A DNA stretch of 64,000 nt, taken from Acidobacteriota bacterium. Lineage in GTDB: Bacteria > Acidobacteriota > Vicinamibacteria > Vicinamibacterales > UBA8438. Below the pieces are notes generated by a model. It was not told where the DNA came from. It was given only the letters and a program-made list of their open reading frames with translations, and ran no database searches. Position numbers and translations under genes: made by a program. Where the stretch lies: the NCBI GenBank assembly GCA_009861545.1, contig VXME01000061.1:1-64000 (forward strand), given 5' to 3'. Of the stretch, positions 9,192 to 17,790 are shown in pieces (position 1 is the first letter of the stretch; each line of letters starts with the position of its first letter).

Positions 9192-10030
9192 CCGACTAGC
9201 CTGGGTTCGAGTTGCTTCGCGGGTAGCCGGAGCACACGGGCTGCATCCCTCGCGAACGCCGTCAGTCGCCGACTCAGGATGCTCACTTCTCGAACGCGTT
9301 TTCTTTCCTGAAGCAGCCGAGCCGCCAGCACGATTTCCGCGTGGTACCTCGATTCTCCCCTGACACCGGTGTCGACGAGCGGCGGGCAGGTCATGCGCCA
9401 TGCACCGCGAAGATGGTGCTCCAGAAGCAGATCGAACCGTTGGCTGACCCGACTGCGAGGATTCCGGTGCAGCACGAACAGGAGTACGGCGGCGCGCTCG
9501 GCCATGGCCGCCATTCGTGGCACGACCGTTCTCGCCCGCCGCTCCAGGAAGTCGTCGAAGAAGGGATCGACGAGCAGCAGGTCACCCTCCCTGGCCGCAC
9601 AGATGATCCTCCCGAGCGCGTCATAGCCGTCATGGCGGTTGCAGCCCGAGTCGGGGGCGGTCCCGGGAAAGACGTCGTCCAGCATCCAGAGGCTGCATGC
9701 ACGCAGCCGATTCCGCCGCGCCGTGCAGGCGTCGCCGCTGAGCACTCGGACGTGACCCTTTCCGACTGCGTCTGCCGTCCGCCGGACCAGAAGGTCGCTG
9801 CCGTAGTAGCGCCCGTCATCGATTCCAGTCTGCGCCGTCCGCAGCGCGCATCCGGGCAGAGCGCGAACGCGTCTCGCGACCTCCGGGACGGGGCGTCCCC
9901 ACGGTTCGCCGCCGAACGGATCCAGGAAGCGAAGCGTCATGCCCAGCTCGCACTGCCAACGCACAAACTCCGCGAGGACACCGTGCTTGAGCAGGTCGCC
10001 CGCATTCCCCATGTCGTACGGCAGTGTCAT
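9185..10030 (-). CDS. RlmJ-like SAM methyltransferase homologue with unusual DPFF motif
   Basis: 281 residues. The N-terminus MGNAGDLLKHGVLAEFV matches the HAGNxADVLKH opening of RlmJ, the 23S rRNA adenine-N6 methyltransferase. It is followed by a motif I-like LRFLDPFGG and, later, LLLVDPFFDDF at the place of the catalytic (D/N)PP(Y/F/W) motif. Here the second Pro is Phe, so catalysis may be altered or lost. The C-terminal ~60 residues are basic and helical. The ATG overlaps the stop of the ATPase gene (ATGA, 10027-10030), so translation is coupled and the two proteins probably work together. It could be an RNA or DNA modification factor or a binding protein; not a housekeeping RlmJ given this context. 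Confidence 0.6.
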   Translation of the reverse strand: MTLPYDMGNAGDLLKHGVLAEFVRWQCELGMTLRFLDPFGGEPWGRPVPEVARRVRALPGCALRTAQTGIDDGRYYGSDLLVRRTADAVGKGHVRVLSGDACTARRNRLRACSLWMLDDVFPGTAPDSGCNRHDGYDALGRIICAAREGDLLLVDPFFDDFLERRARTVVPRMAAMAERAAVLLFVLHRNPRSRVSQRFDLLLEHHLRGAWRMTCPPLVDTGVRGESRYHAEIVLAARLLQERKRVREVSILSRRLTAFARDAARVLRLPAKQLEPRLVGH

Positions 10031-11529
10031 CGTGCAGGCCCTGCGTCGGAGGGCGCAAGCGGCAGCCCGTACTGTCGCAGGTCTGCACGGTGCATCACTC
10101 GTCGGGCGCCGCCGCGTGGGGCGTCGCCACCGTCATCGATTGTCTGCAGCGGATTCAGGTAGGCCAACAGATCGCCGCGGGTAACCGTGGGTTCATCGGC
10201 ATCCTCCTGGTCACGCCACGTGTGCGGCAGATGGCGTATCGAGAGTCGCGACGCCGCGGATTCACTCCCGCGACCGGCGTGGGCCACGAGCAGCGCGTCG
10301 TCACGAACACACCCTACTACCGACGGCGAGTGCGTGTTGATGATTACCTGGCGAAGAGGATTGTCGGCATCGACGGGTTCCTCGACGTCAACGGCCAGTT
10401 CGTCCAGCAACTCGATGACGGCCGAAATGCGGAGGGGATGCATTCCGTTCTCGGGTTCCTCCAGGCAGAGCAGCCGTCGGCTCCTCGGATCGGACTCCAT
10501 GACGGTGAGAGCGAGAAAGCGCAGCGTGCCGTCGGACAACGCGCTCGCAACGTGCTCGGTGTTCTGGAGATCCGTCATCACGATGCTCAGAAGCTGCCGC
10601 TTGTCGTCGACGTCCACAGCGATCCCTCGGACGTTCTCGACGAGTTCGGAGAGCCGGTTCGCGACCCGGGCGTAGACGTCCCGCTCTCCACCCGGGTGAT
10701 CGCGTTGCGCCGCCTGCGCAAGGTCGTACAGCGTCGCCGCCAGGTGGGCTCCACTCGGTCCCATGCTGCGCGGCGCCGTAAAGCCGTCCGGCGCCCGGAG
10801 AGCCGAAGGCTCCAGTTGCAGTTGCGTCCATCCGGCCATTTCCTGGCGCGCGAGTACCAATGTTCGGTGCTCGGCGGCATTGTTTACAGAAGACAACATC
10901 GTGCGGGGCAGATTCGCAGCAGGAACCCGACGTGGGCGCCCGCCCCCCAGGCCGGCTACGCTGTCGGCATGCAGTGAGACGACCGGTTCTTCGTTTCCTT
11001 CATTCTCCGTCGAAATATAGGGGCTGGTACGGCGGCCCTTGACCACCGAGTCCCGCCAGGCCTTCTTGTGCGGGAAGCCGAGCCGGCTCTTCGCTTTGGA
11101 ACGATTGATATGGACCATTCGTTCGCGGACGATCTCCAGAGCGCCCATCGTCCTGACGGCTGAATCCTGCCGGTATCGAAGCTCCAATTCGTACTGGAGG
11201 AACGTCATCGATGCCTTGGCCACCTGGCCGAGCTCGTCTTCGCCCTCCTCCGGTATCAGGAACTCCGCAGCGAGTCTCATCGTGTCGGTTACGTGGTCGC
11301 CCGCGCGCCGAAAGAGGCTCCACACGTCACCGCGCCGGGAATCTCCGCCTCGTACCGTCGACGCTGCTTCGACCAGGGGCTTGTCCGCCAGCGCGGCGAG
11401 AAAGGAGATCGCGTCGAATAGATTGGACTTGCCGACGCCGTTGGGCCCGGCAACGCAGGTGAACGGACCCAGCCGGACATCGATCCGGTCCAGATTCTTG
11501 AAGCCTTCTACCTGGAGACGCGTGAGCAC
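10027..11529 (-). CDS. RecF/OLD-like AAA ATPase (COG4637-type)
   Basis: 500 residues from GTG 11529. I prefer this start to an upstream in-frame one because the ATPase fold begins at once with LTRLQVEGFKNL. Walker A GPNGVGKS is at residues 28-35, an ABC-like signature is in LSDGTLRFLAL, Walker B is LLCLEEPENGMHP and the switch His is in INTHSP. No TOPRIM nuclease domain follows, unlike OLD proteins; the last ~60 residues are a short tail. Such ATPases are common cores of defence systems, where they sense or gate a partner effector. Here the coupled partner is the RlmJ-like gene. A perfect TATAAT lies 7 nt before the start codon. Confidence 0.8.
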   Translation of the reverse strand: MLTRLQVEGFKNLDRIDVRLGPFTCVAGPNGVGKSNLFDAISFLAALADKPLVEAASTVRGGDSRRGDVWSLFRRAGDHVTDTMRLAAEFLIPEEGEDELGQVAKASMTFLQYELELRYRQDSAVRTMGALEIVRERMVHINRSKAKSRLGFPHKKAWRDSVVKGRRTSPYISTENEGNEEPVVSLHADSVAGLGGGRPRRVPAANLPRTMLSSVNNAAEHRTLVLARQEMAGWTQLQLEPSALRAPDGFTAPRSMGPSGAHLAATLYDLAQAAQRDHPGGERDVYARVANRLSELVENVRGIAVDVDDKRQLLSIVMTDLQNTEHVASALSDGTLRFLALTVMESDPRSRRLLCLEEPENGMHPLRISAVIELLDELAVDVEEPVDADNPLRQVIINTHSPSVVGCVRDDALLVAHAGRGSESAASRLSIRHLPHTWRDQEDADEPTVTRGDLLAYLNPLQTIDDGGDAPRGGARRVMHRADLRQYGLPLAPSDAGPAR

Positions 11530-11536
11530 TTCGTCG

Positions 11537-11567
11537 ATTATAGGGCGTTCGCTAGTTCGCCTTTCAC
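11537..11567 (-). promoter_or_regulatory. Candidate promoter for the ATPase-methyltransferase pair
   Basis: On the minus strand a perfect TATAAT (11537-11542) has GTGAAA 19 nt upstream (11562-11567) as a 4/6 match to a -35 box. Only 7 nt separate the -10 box from the GTG start, so transcription would begin at or next to the start codon and give a leaderless message. The -35 spacing is long, so strength is uncertain. Confidence 0.4.
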
Positions 11568-11722
11568 CCGATGTAGTCCCGCGATTCACGTCGCCAGGAT
11601 CAGTGACACGGTGGCAGGACGTGCAGAATCCAGGCCCCTGCCGGCGGAGAACCAAGCGGATCGACACGCGACCCGTAGGGCCGGCCAGCGCGGGTTGGCG
11701 AACGACATCGACTCGGCCGCGG

Positions 11723-13807
11723 TCATCCCTCCTGGTCGGTGGCCGCTTCTCCCTCGACCATGAACCGCTCGAACCACGACCGCAGGTAGAGCTGCACCCG
11801 CAGGAAGTTCGTTGGCGGCAGGCTGCGGCTGTGCCAGCCGTCGGTCAGCCGGATCATCCCCGTCGGCACCTTGCGCAGCTTCAGCGCCCGGTAGTACTGC
11901 TCGGTCTGCTCCATCGGGGTGCGCAGGTCCCGCTCGCCGGTCATCAGCAGGGTCGGCGTGGTGACGTTGCCGACGTACATCAGCGTGGACCGCCGCAGGT
12001 GCTCCTCGGGGTCCTCCCAGGGGAGCTTCTCGAAGTTGCGGTACCAGCTCGAGCCGTCGGTCGTGCCGACGAAGCTCAGCCAGTTGGTGACCGGCGCCTT
12101 GACGACCGCGGCGGTGAAGCGCCCGGTGCGACCGACGATCCACGACGTCAGGACTCCGCCGCCGCTGCCGCCGTAGACGAACAGGTTTCGCTCGTCGATG
12201 TAGCCGCGCGAGACCACCTCGTCGACGCCGGCCATCAGGTCGTCGTAGTCCTTGCCGGGATAGGCGTTCTTGATCTCGTTGCCGAAGGCGCTGCCGTAGC
12301 CGCTGCTGCCGCGCGGGTTCGTGTAGAGCACCACGTAGCCGTTGGCGGCGTGGTCCTGGTTCTTGAAGTCGAAGCCGGCGTTGTACATCGCGTGCGGGCC
12401 GCCGTGGATGCGGAGGATGAGGGGGTGCTTCCGCTCCGGATCGAAGTCCGGCGGCTTGACGATCCAGCCCTGGATGTCCAGCCCGTCGGGCGACCGGTAC
12501 CAGATCTCCTCGACGTCTCCGAGGCGGACGTCGGCGAGCAGTCCGGCGTTCGTGCGGTGCAGCGTGCGCATCTGCGCCGGCGCGTCGACGTCGAAGGCGA
12601 CCAGGTCGCCGGGGGCGTGGTAGCCGGAGACGACGCCTACGGCGATGCCGTTGTCGCTGATCGACGAGACCGACAGCATGTGGTTGCCGTCGCTCACCGG
12701 GCGGACCTCGCCGTCGACCGACGCGAAGTGCAGGTTGCTGGTCCCTCTGAGCTGCGCGTTCAGGTACACGCCGCTGCCGTCGGGGGCCCAGCCCACGATG
12801 CCGGGACGCCGCCCCATCTCGGTGGCGATGACCCGGGCGCCCGAGCCGTCGGCGGCCATCACGTACAGACCCTCCTCGCGGTAGGTGTCGGTCGTGTGGT
12901 CCATGCCGGTGTAGGCGATGGCGCGGCCGTCGGGGGAGGGGACGCCATTGGCGTCCGGGCCGTCGCGGCCGGTCAGGGCGGCGATCTCGCGAGTCGCAAG
13001 GTCCACCCGGTACACCTCGGATTCCCGCCACGCGTACTCGGCATCCGGCTCGCGCAGGCCGGAGAAGACGATGCCCTTGCCGTCCGGGGTGAACCGCGGG
13101 TCGTCGTGGTGGAAGTCGCCGCCGGTCATCTGGCGCGGCGTTCCGCCGGCGGAGCCGACGACGAAGATGTGGCGATATCCGGCCGGCGTGTAGCCGGACC
13201 CGTCGCGCCGGTAGTTGAGCCGGGTGACGATCCGGGCCGGAGCCGTCCACTCGGCGCCCACCGGGGCCTTCGGCATGTCGATGACCCAGTCCGGGTCGGG
13301 CCCGGGCGGGACCACCGCGCGGAAGGCGATGGAGCCGCTGTCGGGCGCCCACCGAATCTGGGACGGCGGATTCTCCAGCCGCGTGATCCGGCTCTCCGCG
13401 CCCTCGGCGTCCATCCAGCGGACGAAGATCTGCGACCCCTGGGGCTCGACGGACCGCGTGAAGGCGATGCGGGTGCCGTCGGGCGACCAGCGGGCGCCGC
13501 CGCCCTCGGTGAGGAACCGGTTCCGGGAGCCGTCCGCGCCGACGACCCACAGCTCGGTGCGGATGCGATCGGCCATCGCGTCGACGAACCGCCGCTCGTA
13601 GACGACGGTCGCGCCGTCCGGCGAGATCTGCGGGTCGTTGACGGTCTCCCAGGAGAGATAGTCCTCGAGCTCCAGGTGGCGCTTGCCGGCGTCCTGGCCC
13701 GTCGCGGTTGCCGCTACGAGCAGGAGCGCGAGCAGTAACGCGCCACGGAACCGCCACGGGCCGTGCCGCTGCCGGTGTTCGGGTCGGAGCGTCCTCTCGA
13801 TCGTCAT
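11723..13807 (-). CDS. Secreted S9-family peptidase (prolyl oligopeptidase type)
   Basis: 694 residues from ATG 13807, chosen because AGGAAG sits 8 nt upstream; a GTG three codons earlier is possible. A signal peptide (hydrophobic core within residues 22-36) ends at ATATGQ. Residues 40-440 hold WD40/TolB-like propeller repeats of the PQISPDG and ARWSPDGTRIAF type that gate the active site. The C-terminal hydrolase has the nucleophile in YGGSGGGVL, the Asp in GERDLRTP and the His in DGWHSR, a complete Ser-Asp-His triad. It is expected to cleave short peptides in the periplasm as a dipeptidyl or acylaminoacyl peptidase. It shares the orientation of the cytochrome gene upstream. Confidence 0.92.
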   Translation of the reverse strand: MTIERTLRPEHRQRHGPWRFRGALLLALLLVAATATGQDAGKRHLELEDYLSWETVNDPQISPDGATVVYERRFVDAMADRIRTELWVVGADGSRNRFLTEGGGARWSPDGTRIAFTRSVEPQGSQIFVRWMDAEGAESRITRLENPPSQIRWAPDSGSIAFRAVVPPGPDPDWVIDMPKAPVGAEWTAPARIVTRLNYRRDGSGYTPAGYRHIFVVGSAGGTPRQMTGGDFHHDDPRFTPDGKGIVFSGLREPDAEYAWRESEVYRVDLATREIAALTGRDGPDANGVPSPDGRAIAYTGMDHTTDTYREEGLYVMAADGSGARVIATEMGRRPGIVGWAPDGSGVYLNAQLRGTSNLHFASVDGEVRPVSDGNHMLSVSSISDNGIAVGVVSGYHAPGDLVAFDVDAPAQMRTLHRTNAGLLADVRLGDVEEIWYRSPDGLDIQGWIVKPPDFDPERKHPLILRIHGGPHAMYNAGFDFKNQDHAANGYVVLYTNPRGSSGYGSAFGNEIKNAYPGKDYDDLMAGVDEVVSRGYIDERNLFVYGGSGGGVLTSWIVGRTGRFTAAVVKAPVTNWLSFVGTTDGSSWYRNFEKLPWEDPEEHLRRSTLMYVGNVTTPTLLMTGERDLRTPMEQTEQYYRALKLRKVPTGMIRLTDGWHSRSLPPTNFLRVQLYLRSWFERFMVEGEAATDQEG

Positions 13808-13900
13808 GGTTCTCACTTCCTGCCGCAGCGGTGGCGTTGCCCGCAGGGCGTTTCGGTTCGAGTCTGGCAGTCTGCGAAGGCGCTTCCGGAGCGCGGATGC

Positions 13901-14662
13901 CTACTGCCGCGGCCGAATCACGATACGTGCGAGGCTCTGTGAATCGGGTGGAAGCTCCTCATCACCGGCCGGCATCCCGCTGACCGAGAGCATGTAGGCG
14001 ATGACGTCGGCGTACTCCCCGTCGGTGAAGGAGGCCGGGTTGTCCTCGGGCATCGTCAATCGGGTGTACTCGTACAGGGAGGCCAGCGAACGCCCGTCCC
14101 ACTCGCGGAGGAATCTCGCCCGCGCCAGAGGGGGCGTGGAGCGCATGTCGGGATCGTCCGGCGCGCCGTTCAGGCGGCGGCCGTGACAGAAGCCGCACCC
14201 GCCGGAGTATGCCAGCCGGCCCCGCGCCGCCTGCGCCGCGGTGAAGACGCCGTCCCAGACCGACGCCACGGGCACTGCGTCCGCGGACGTGTCCGCCAGC
14301 GCGGCCGCCTCGCCGGCCGTCACCCCGCCGAAGTCGTTCGTCCAGGCGTTGCGGACGTAGGTGGCCAGCGCGGACGTCTCGGCCGCGGTCAGGGTGGGAA
14401 ACGGAGGCATGTTCCCGGAGCCCTCGCGCAGAACGCCGACGATTCGCGCCGCGTCCGAGAGGCGGTCGTTGCCGTTCAGGGCCGGAAAGGTCGGTGGGCT
14501 GCCGTCTCCCGCGGGCCCGTGGCACCGGGCGCAGCGCGCCTCGTAGAGCTGCTCCCCCTGCCCGAAGCGCGCCGCGTCGTCGACCTGCGCCGCGCCGGCG
14601 GTCGTGACGCACGCGATGAGAACACAGCCGAGTACCAGACCGCCGACCACGGAGTTCCGCAT
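13901..14662 (-). CDS. Secreted diheme cytochrome c
   Basis: 253 residues from ATG 14662 with GGGAG upstream. A signal peptide (residues 1-24, ending AGAA) sends it to the periplasm. The first heme site is CARCH (Cys44, Cys47, His48) with a possible axial Met85 in NMPPF. The second is CGFCH (Cys156, Cys159, His160) with a candidate Met in RLTMPEDNP. The two class I cytochrome domains are joined by a linker of about 30 residues. It lies downstream of a Tat flavoprotein and an Ig-like protein on the same strand, so the natural inference is that it accepts electrons from the flavoprotein. Confidence 0.88.
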   Translation of the reverse strand: MRNSVVGGLVLGCVLIACVTTAGAAQVDDAARFGQGEQLYEARCARCHGPAGDGSPPTFPALNGNDRLSDAARIVGVLREGSGNMPPFPTLTAAETSALATYVRNAWTNDFGGVTAGEAAALADTSADAVPVASVWDGVFTAAQAARGRLAYSGGCGFCHGRRLNGAPDDPDMRSTPPLARARFLREWDGRSLASLYEYTRLTMPEDNPASFTDGEYADVIAYMLSVSGMPAGDEELPPDSQSLARIVIRPRQ

Positions 14663-14696
14663 CGGACTGACTCCCTCGTCTTGTCGGCGCCGGCGA

Positions 14697-15410
14697 TCAG
14701 GACCAGATATCGGCATCCGAAAGCTCCACATCCTGCGACAACTCGGCGCGGATTGTCGTGTCGGCCTCCACCGCGCCGTCGAAGCGGAAGGGAACGTAGC
14801 CCTTCCCCGACACGAAAAGACGGTATTCGCCCGCCGGAATCCGCAGTCGAGCCACGCCGCGCTTGTCGGTGACGGTCCGATACGGATGCGCCACCACCCG
14901 CGCGCCTTCGACCGGGGACCGGCTCTCGGCGTCCCTCGCGACGACCGTCAGCAGGCATGCCGGTGCGGCTACGACCCGTACGTGGAACGAGGCGCTGCCG
15001 CCGGTGTTCGCGCCGCTCGCATCGTTTGCCGGCGCCACGGCCTTCCACGCGTACAGCCCCTCGACATCGGGGGCGTCCAGTTCAACCTGCGCGTGGTGGA
15101 GCGCGTCGGTGCCCGGCCACGGGTCGTCGCCGACGGTGGCCGTCGCCCGCTGCTTGCCGTCGTGGTCGTGCACCTCCACCGTCCAGCCGGCCGCACTGCG
15201 TTTGCCGGAGCAGGCGACCCCGAGTCTGACGGCGAAGCGCTTCCCGCACTCGATCGCCGGCGGCGTGTCCCAGACGACGACGCGCGTGGCGTGCGGCTCG
15301 GCGGCGGCAGCGCCGTCCGGCGGCGTCGGGCCGGCGCCGGGCGGCTCGCCGCCCAATGCGTCGACGCCACCCGCGCCGCTCGTGCGCGACGCATCGTCCT
15401 GCTGGATCAT
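14697..15410 (-). CDS. Beta-sandwich protein with carboxypeptidase-regulatory-like domain
   Basis: 237 residues, no signal peptide from ATG 15410. After a flexible Gly/Pro/Ala N-terminus, residues about 40-150 form a beta-rich domain. Residues 155-220 read as a carboxypeptidase regulatory-like fold: SRSPVEGARVVAHP, TDKRGVARLRIPAGEYRLFVSGKGY and then PFRFDGAVEADTTI, shown here as key strands. Such domains are usually outside the cytoplasm, so lack of a leader is odd; the upstream frame has no better start that I recognise. It sits 44 nt after the flavoprotein gene and 34 nt before the cytochrome start. It may be an accessory protein for that oxidoreductase. Confidence 0.55.
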   Translation of the reverse strand: MIQQDDASRTSGAGGVDALGGEPPGAGPTPPDGAAAAEPHATRVVVWDTPPAIECGKRFAVRLGVACSGKRSAAGWTVEVHDHDGKQRATATVGDDPWPGTDALHHAQVELDAPDVEGLYAWKAVAPANDASGANTGGSASFHVRVVAAPACLLTVVARDAESRSPVEGARVVAHPYRTVTDKRGVARLRIPAGEYRLFVSGKGYVPFRFDGAVEADTTIRAELSQDVELSDADIWS

Positions 15411-15454
15411 CGGCTATGGCACGTCCGGTCGGATCGACCTCGTTCGCGGCGCGA

Positions 15455-17551
15455 CTATCCCTGCTCCGGCGGTTTCTTCGCGGCATGCGTGCCGGCGATG
15501 TAGCCGTGGACGTGGCCCTTGCCGAGGCCGTGCTTGTTGAATCCGCCGACCGCCTCGCCGCCGGCGTAGAGGCCCGGAATCACCTCTCCCTGCATGTCCA
15601 CCACCTGCTGGCGGCCGTCGACCCGCAGGCCGCCGTAGGAGTCGTGCCAGATCACCATAATGGACAGGGCGAAGAACGGCGGCCTGTCGATGCGGAACAT
15701 CGGGGCATCCGCGTGGCGCTCGAATTCGGGATCGGCACCGGCGTCCACGCAATCGTTCCACTTGGCCACGGTTTCGGCCAGGTAACGGAGCGGCACCCGC
15801 TGGAACTCATGTCCGGCGGCAATCTTCTCGGCCAGCTCCTCGATGGTGTCGGCCTGGAAGAAGTAGCCGTTGTCCGCCACGTAGGGATGGCGGAGCTCCC
15901 AGCCGGTGCGCTCCACCGCCTCCTGGTCGAAGACGGCCCACAGCGGCCCGGAGTGGTAGTCCGGCGCCTTGGATCCCTCGTTCATGGCCAGTGCGGCGTC
16001 GAGGCCGTGGTCGTAGTCGTACGACTCCCGGACCCACTTCTTCTCGCAGTTGCGCCAGTCGAGCGGCTTGTGGTCGAGCCCCTGGCCGGGGGCGGCGCCG
16101 TCGCCGGGGTACCGGCTGCCGCCGGGCCGGGCGGGCAGACGGACCTCGTTGAAGAAGCGCTTGCCGACCTGGTTCACCGCGATGAACTCCTCGAAGCCGG
16201 CGCTGCCGACGTTGACGCCCGCTGCCTTGCGGAAACCGAACGTCGGGTGGCCGGGCATCATGGTCGTATAGGCGTCCTTGGTGCCTAGGCGTGTGGAGAT
16301 GTGGAACGTCGTGGGATACGACAGGTTCTGGTGCATGCCGGCCAGGTTGGCGCCCACCCGCAGGCCGGCGACCAGCGCGCTGGCGTCCTGGCCGTGGGGC
16401 CCCTGCAGGGCGACGCCGCTGGTCGGGAAGGCGGGCTCCCGCATGGCGGGGTAGAACATGCTGCGAACCTGGGGATTGCCGGCGTGGCCGCCGCTGGCCA
16501 GAATGACGCCCCGGCGGGCCCGGATAGTCACCGTCTCGCGCCGCTCGTCGACGTTGCCGTTCTGCCAGAAGCTCTGCAGCAGCTCGCCGGTCTCGGGGTG
16601 ATGCCGCGGCGAGTAGTGGGCCCTGATGCCCACCACCCGGCCCGCGAACGGCTCCTCGCGAACGAGGTCGGCGAACCGGCGGTGCAACATGAACTCGACG
16701 CCTTTCTCCCGCGCGGAGAACTCCAGGCAGCGGGAGAGGGCCGCGCCGTTGCTCACGGCGTTGGGCCCGACGACGCGGCGCGCGTCGTTCATCTGCTGCG
16801 GCGCGAACGCACTCGAGCGCTCGAGATCGGCGACGCCCGCATCCTCCGCGGTGATCGTGCCCGCCTTGATGTCCGTCTTGTCGCCGAGCATCAGGAAGCA
16901 GCGCGCCCCGCGCGCCCGCGACAGGCCGCCGCCGCCGTGCGTGCCGCTGACGCGCGTGAACCGGACGTAGTTGTCGATCATGAACTGCCGCGTGGCCGGG
17001 CAGTTCTCGGCCCACGCGCGGGCGAGCTCCCGCTCGTTGTAGCGGTAGGGGCTCTGGCCCTTGGGATCGACCACCGACCAGTCGGTGATGTCGGTGAACA
17101 GCAGCTCGACGCTGTCGTCGAGCTCTTCCGGCTCCTCGGCGGGATCGACCGTGATCAACCCCTCCTTGTCCTTCTCGCCCTTCCTGTCCCGCTGCTGGAC
17201 CGGGTCGCCGCCGCCGAGCGACACGAAGGCCCCGCTGTGCAGCATCCGGCCGCCGAGGTCGAAGTTCTGGTCGACCACCAGGACGCTGGCCCCGAGATCG
17301 CGCGCGCGAATGGCCGCGGTCAGGCCGGCGCAGCCGCCCCCCGCGATGACCACGTCCACTTCGTAGTCCCAGGCCGCGTCCTCGGCGCCCGAGGCCGATT
17401 CCTGCGCCTGCGCCGAGCCCGGCGCCAGCAGTGCGCCGGCACCCAGCCCCGCCACGGCCCCGGTCCTGACGAAGTCCCGCCGGCTGACACCGTGCTCGTT
17501 CTCTCGCTCGAGATGTGGATCGTCGCCGTCGCTGGTGCGCTTCTTCGCCAT
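15455..17551 (-). CDS. Tat-exported FAD-dependent oxidoreductase, fumarate-reductase flavoprotein family
   Basis: 698 residues. The leader SRRDFVRTGAVAGLGAGAL (from about residue 24) is a clear twin-arginine signal, so the folded flavoprotein is exported. The FAD site is VVIAGGGCAGLTAAIRARDLG with the acidic strand end VVDQNFDLGGR, and the closing motif GLYAGGEAVGGFNKHGLGKGHVHG has the His/Gly pattern of the FAD_binding_2 family (fumarate reductase, urocanate reductase, ketosteroid dehydrogenase). Substrate not assignable. It is first in a flavoprotein, Ig-like protein, diheme cytochrome row, which suggests a periplasmic dehydrogenase with its own electron acceptor. Confidence 0.88.
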   Translation of the reverse strand: MAKKRTSDGDDPHLERENEHGVSRRDFVRTGAVAGLGAGALLAPGSAQAQESASGAEDAAWDYEVDVVIAGGGCAGLTAAIRARDLGASVLVVDQNFDLGGRMLHSGAFVSLGGGDPVQQRDRKGEKDKEGLITVDPAEEPEELDDSVELLFTDITDWSVVDPKGQSPYRYNERELARAWAENCPATRQFMIDNYVRFTRVSGTHGGGGLSRARGARCFLMLGDKTDIKAGTITAEDAGVADLERSSAFAPQQMNDARRVVGPNAVSNGAALSRCLEFSAREKGVEFMLHRRFADLVREEPFAGRVVGIRAHYSPRHHPETGELLQSFWQNGNVDERRETVTIRARRGVILASGGHAGNPQVRSMFYPAMREPAFPTSGVALQGPHGQDASALVAGLRVGANLAGMHQNLSYPTTFHISTRLGTKDAYTTMMPGHPTFGFRKAAGVNVGSAGFEEFIAVNQVGKRFFNEVRLPARPGGSRYPGDGAAPGQGLDHKPLDWRNCEKKWVRESYDYDHGLDAALAMNEGSKAPDYHSGPLWAVFDQEAVERTGWELRHPYVADNGYFFQADTIEELAEKIAAGHEFQRVPLRYLAETVAKWNDCVDAGADPEFERHADAPMFRIDRPPFFALSIMVIWHDSYGGLRVDGRQQVVDMQGEVIPGLYAGGEAVGGFNKHGLGKGHVHGYIAGTHAAKKPPEQG

Positions 17552-17790
17552 CTCTGGTCTCCCCTCACATCGCCTTCGCGCGCTGCCTGCCGAAGACGCA
17601 CTACGCCGGTATGTCGAACGGGGCCGCGGCGTTGCCCCCCGGGGATCGCGATGCGGTCGGCGTCGCTCGGTCCCGGGGTATCGAGGACATGGTCCACGAC
17701 GTCAGCGGTTCACGATACCACCGGCCGGAGCAGCGCCGCCACGAAAAACGCGGGCGCTCTGTACTCGGCGGTTTCGCCCCGCTTCGGAGT

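Noticed and set aside
11530-11667. 46 extra residues before the ATPase.
   Set aside because: The segment has no similarity to the fold, and the promoter box and family start both point to GTG 11529.
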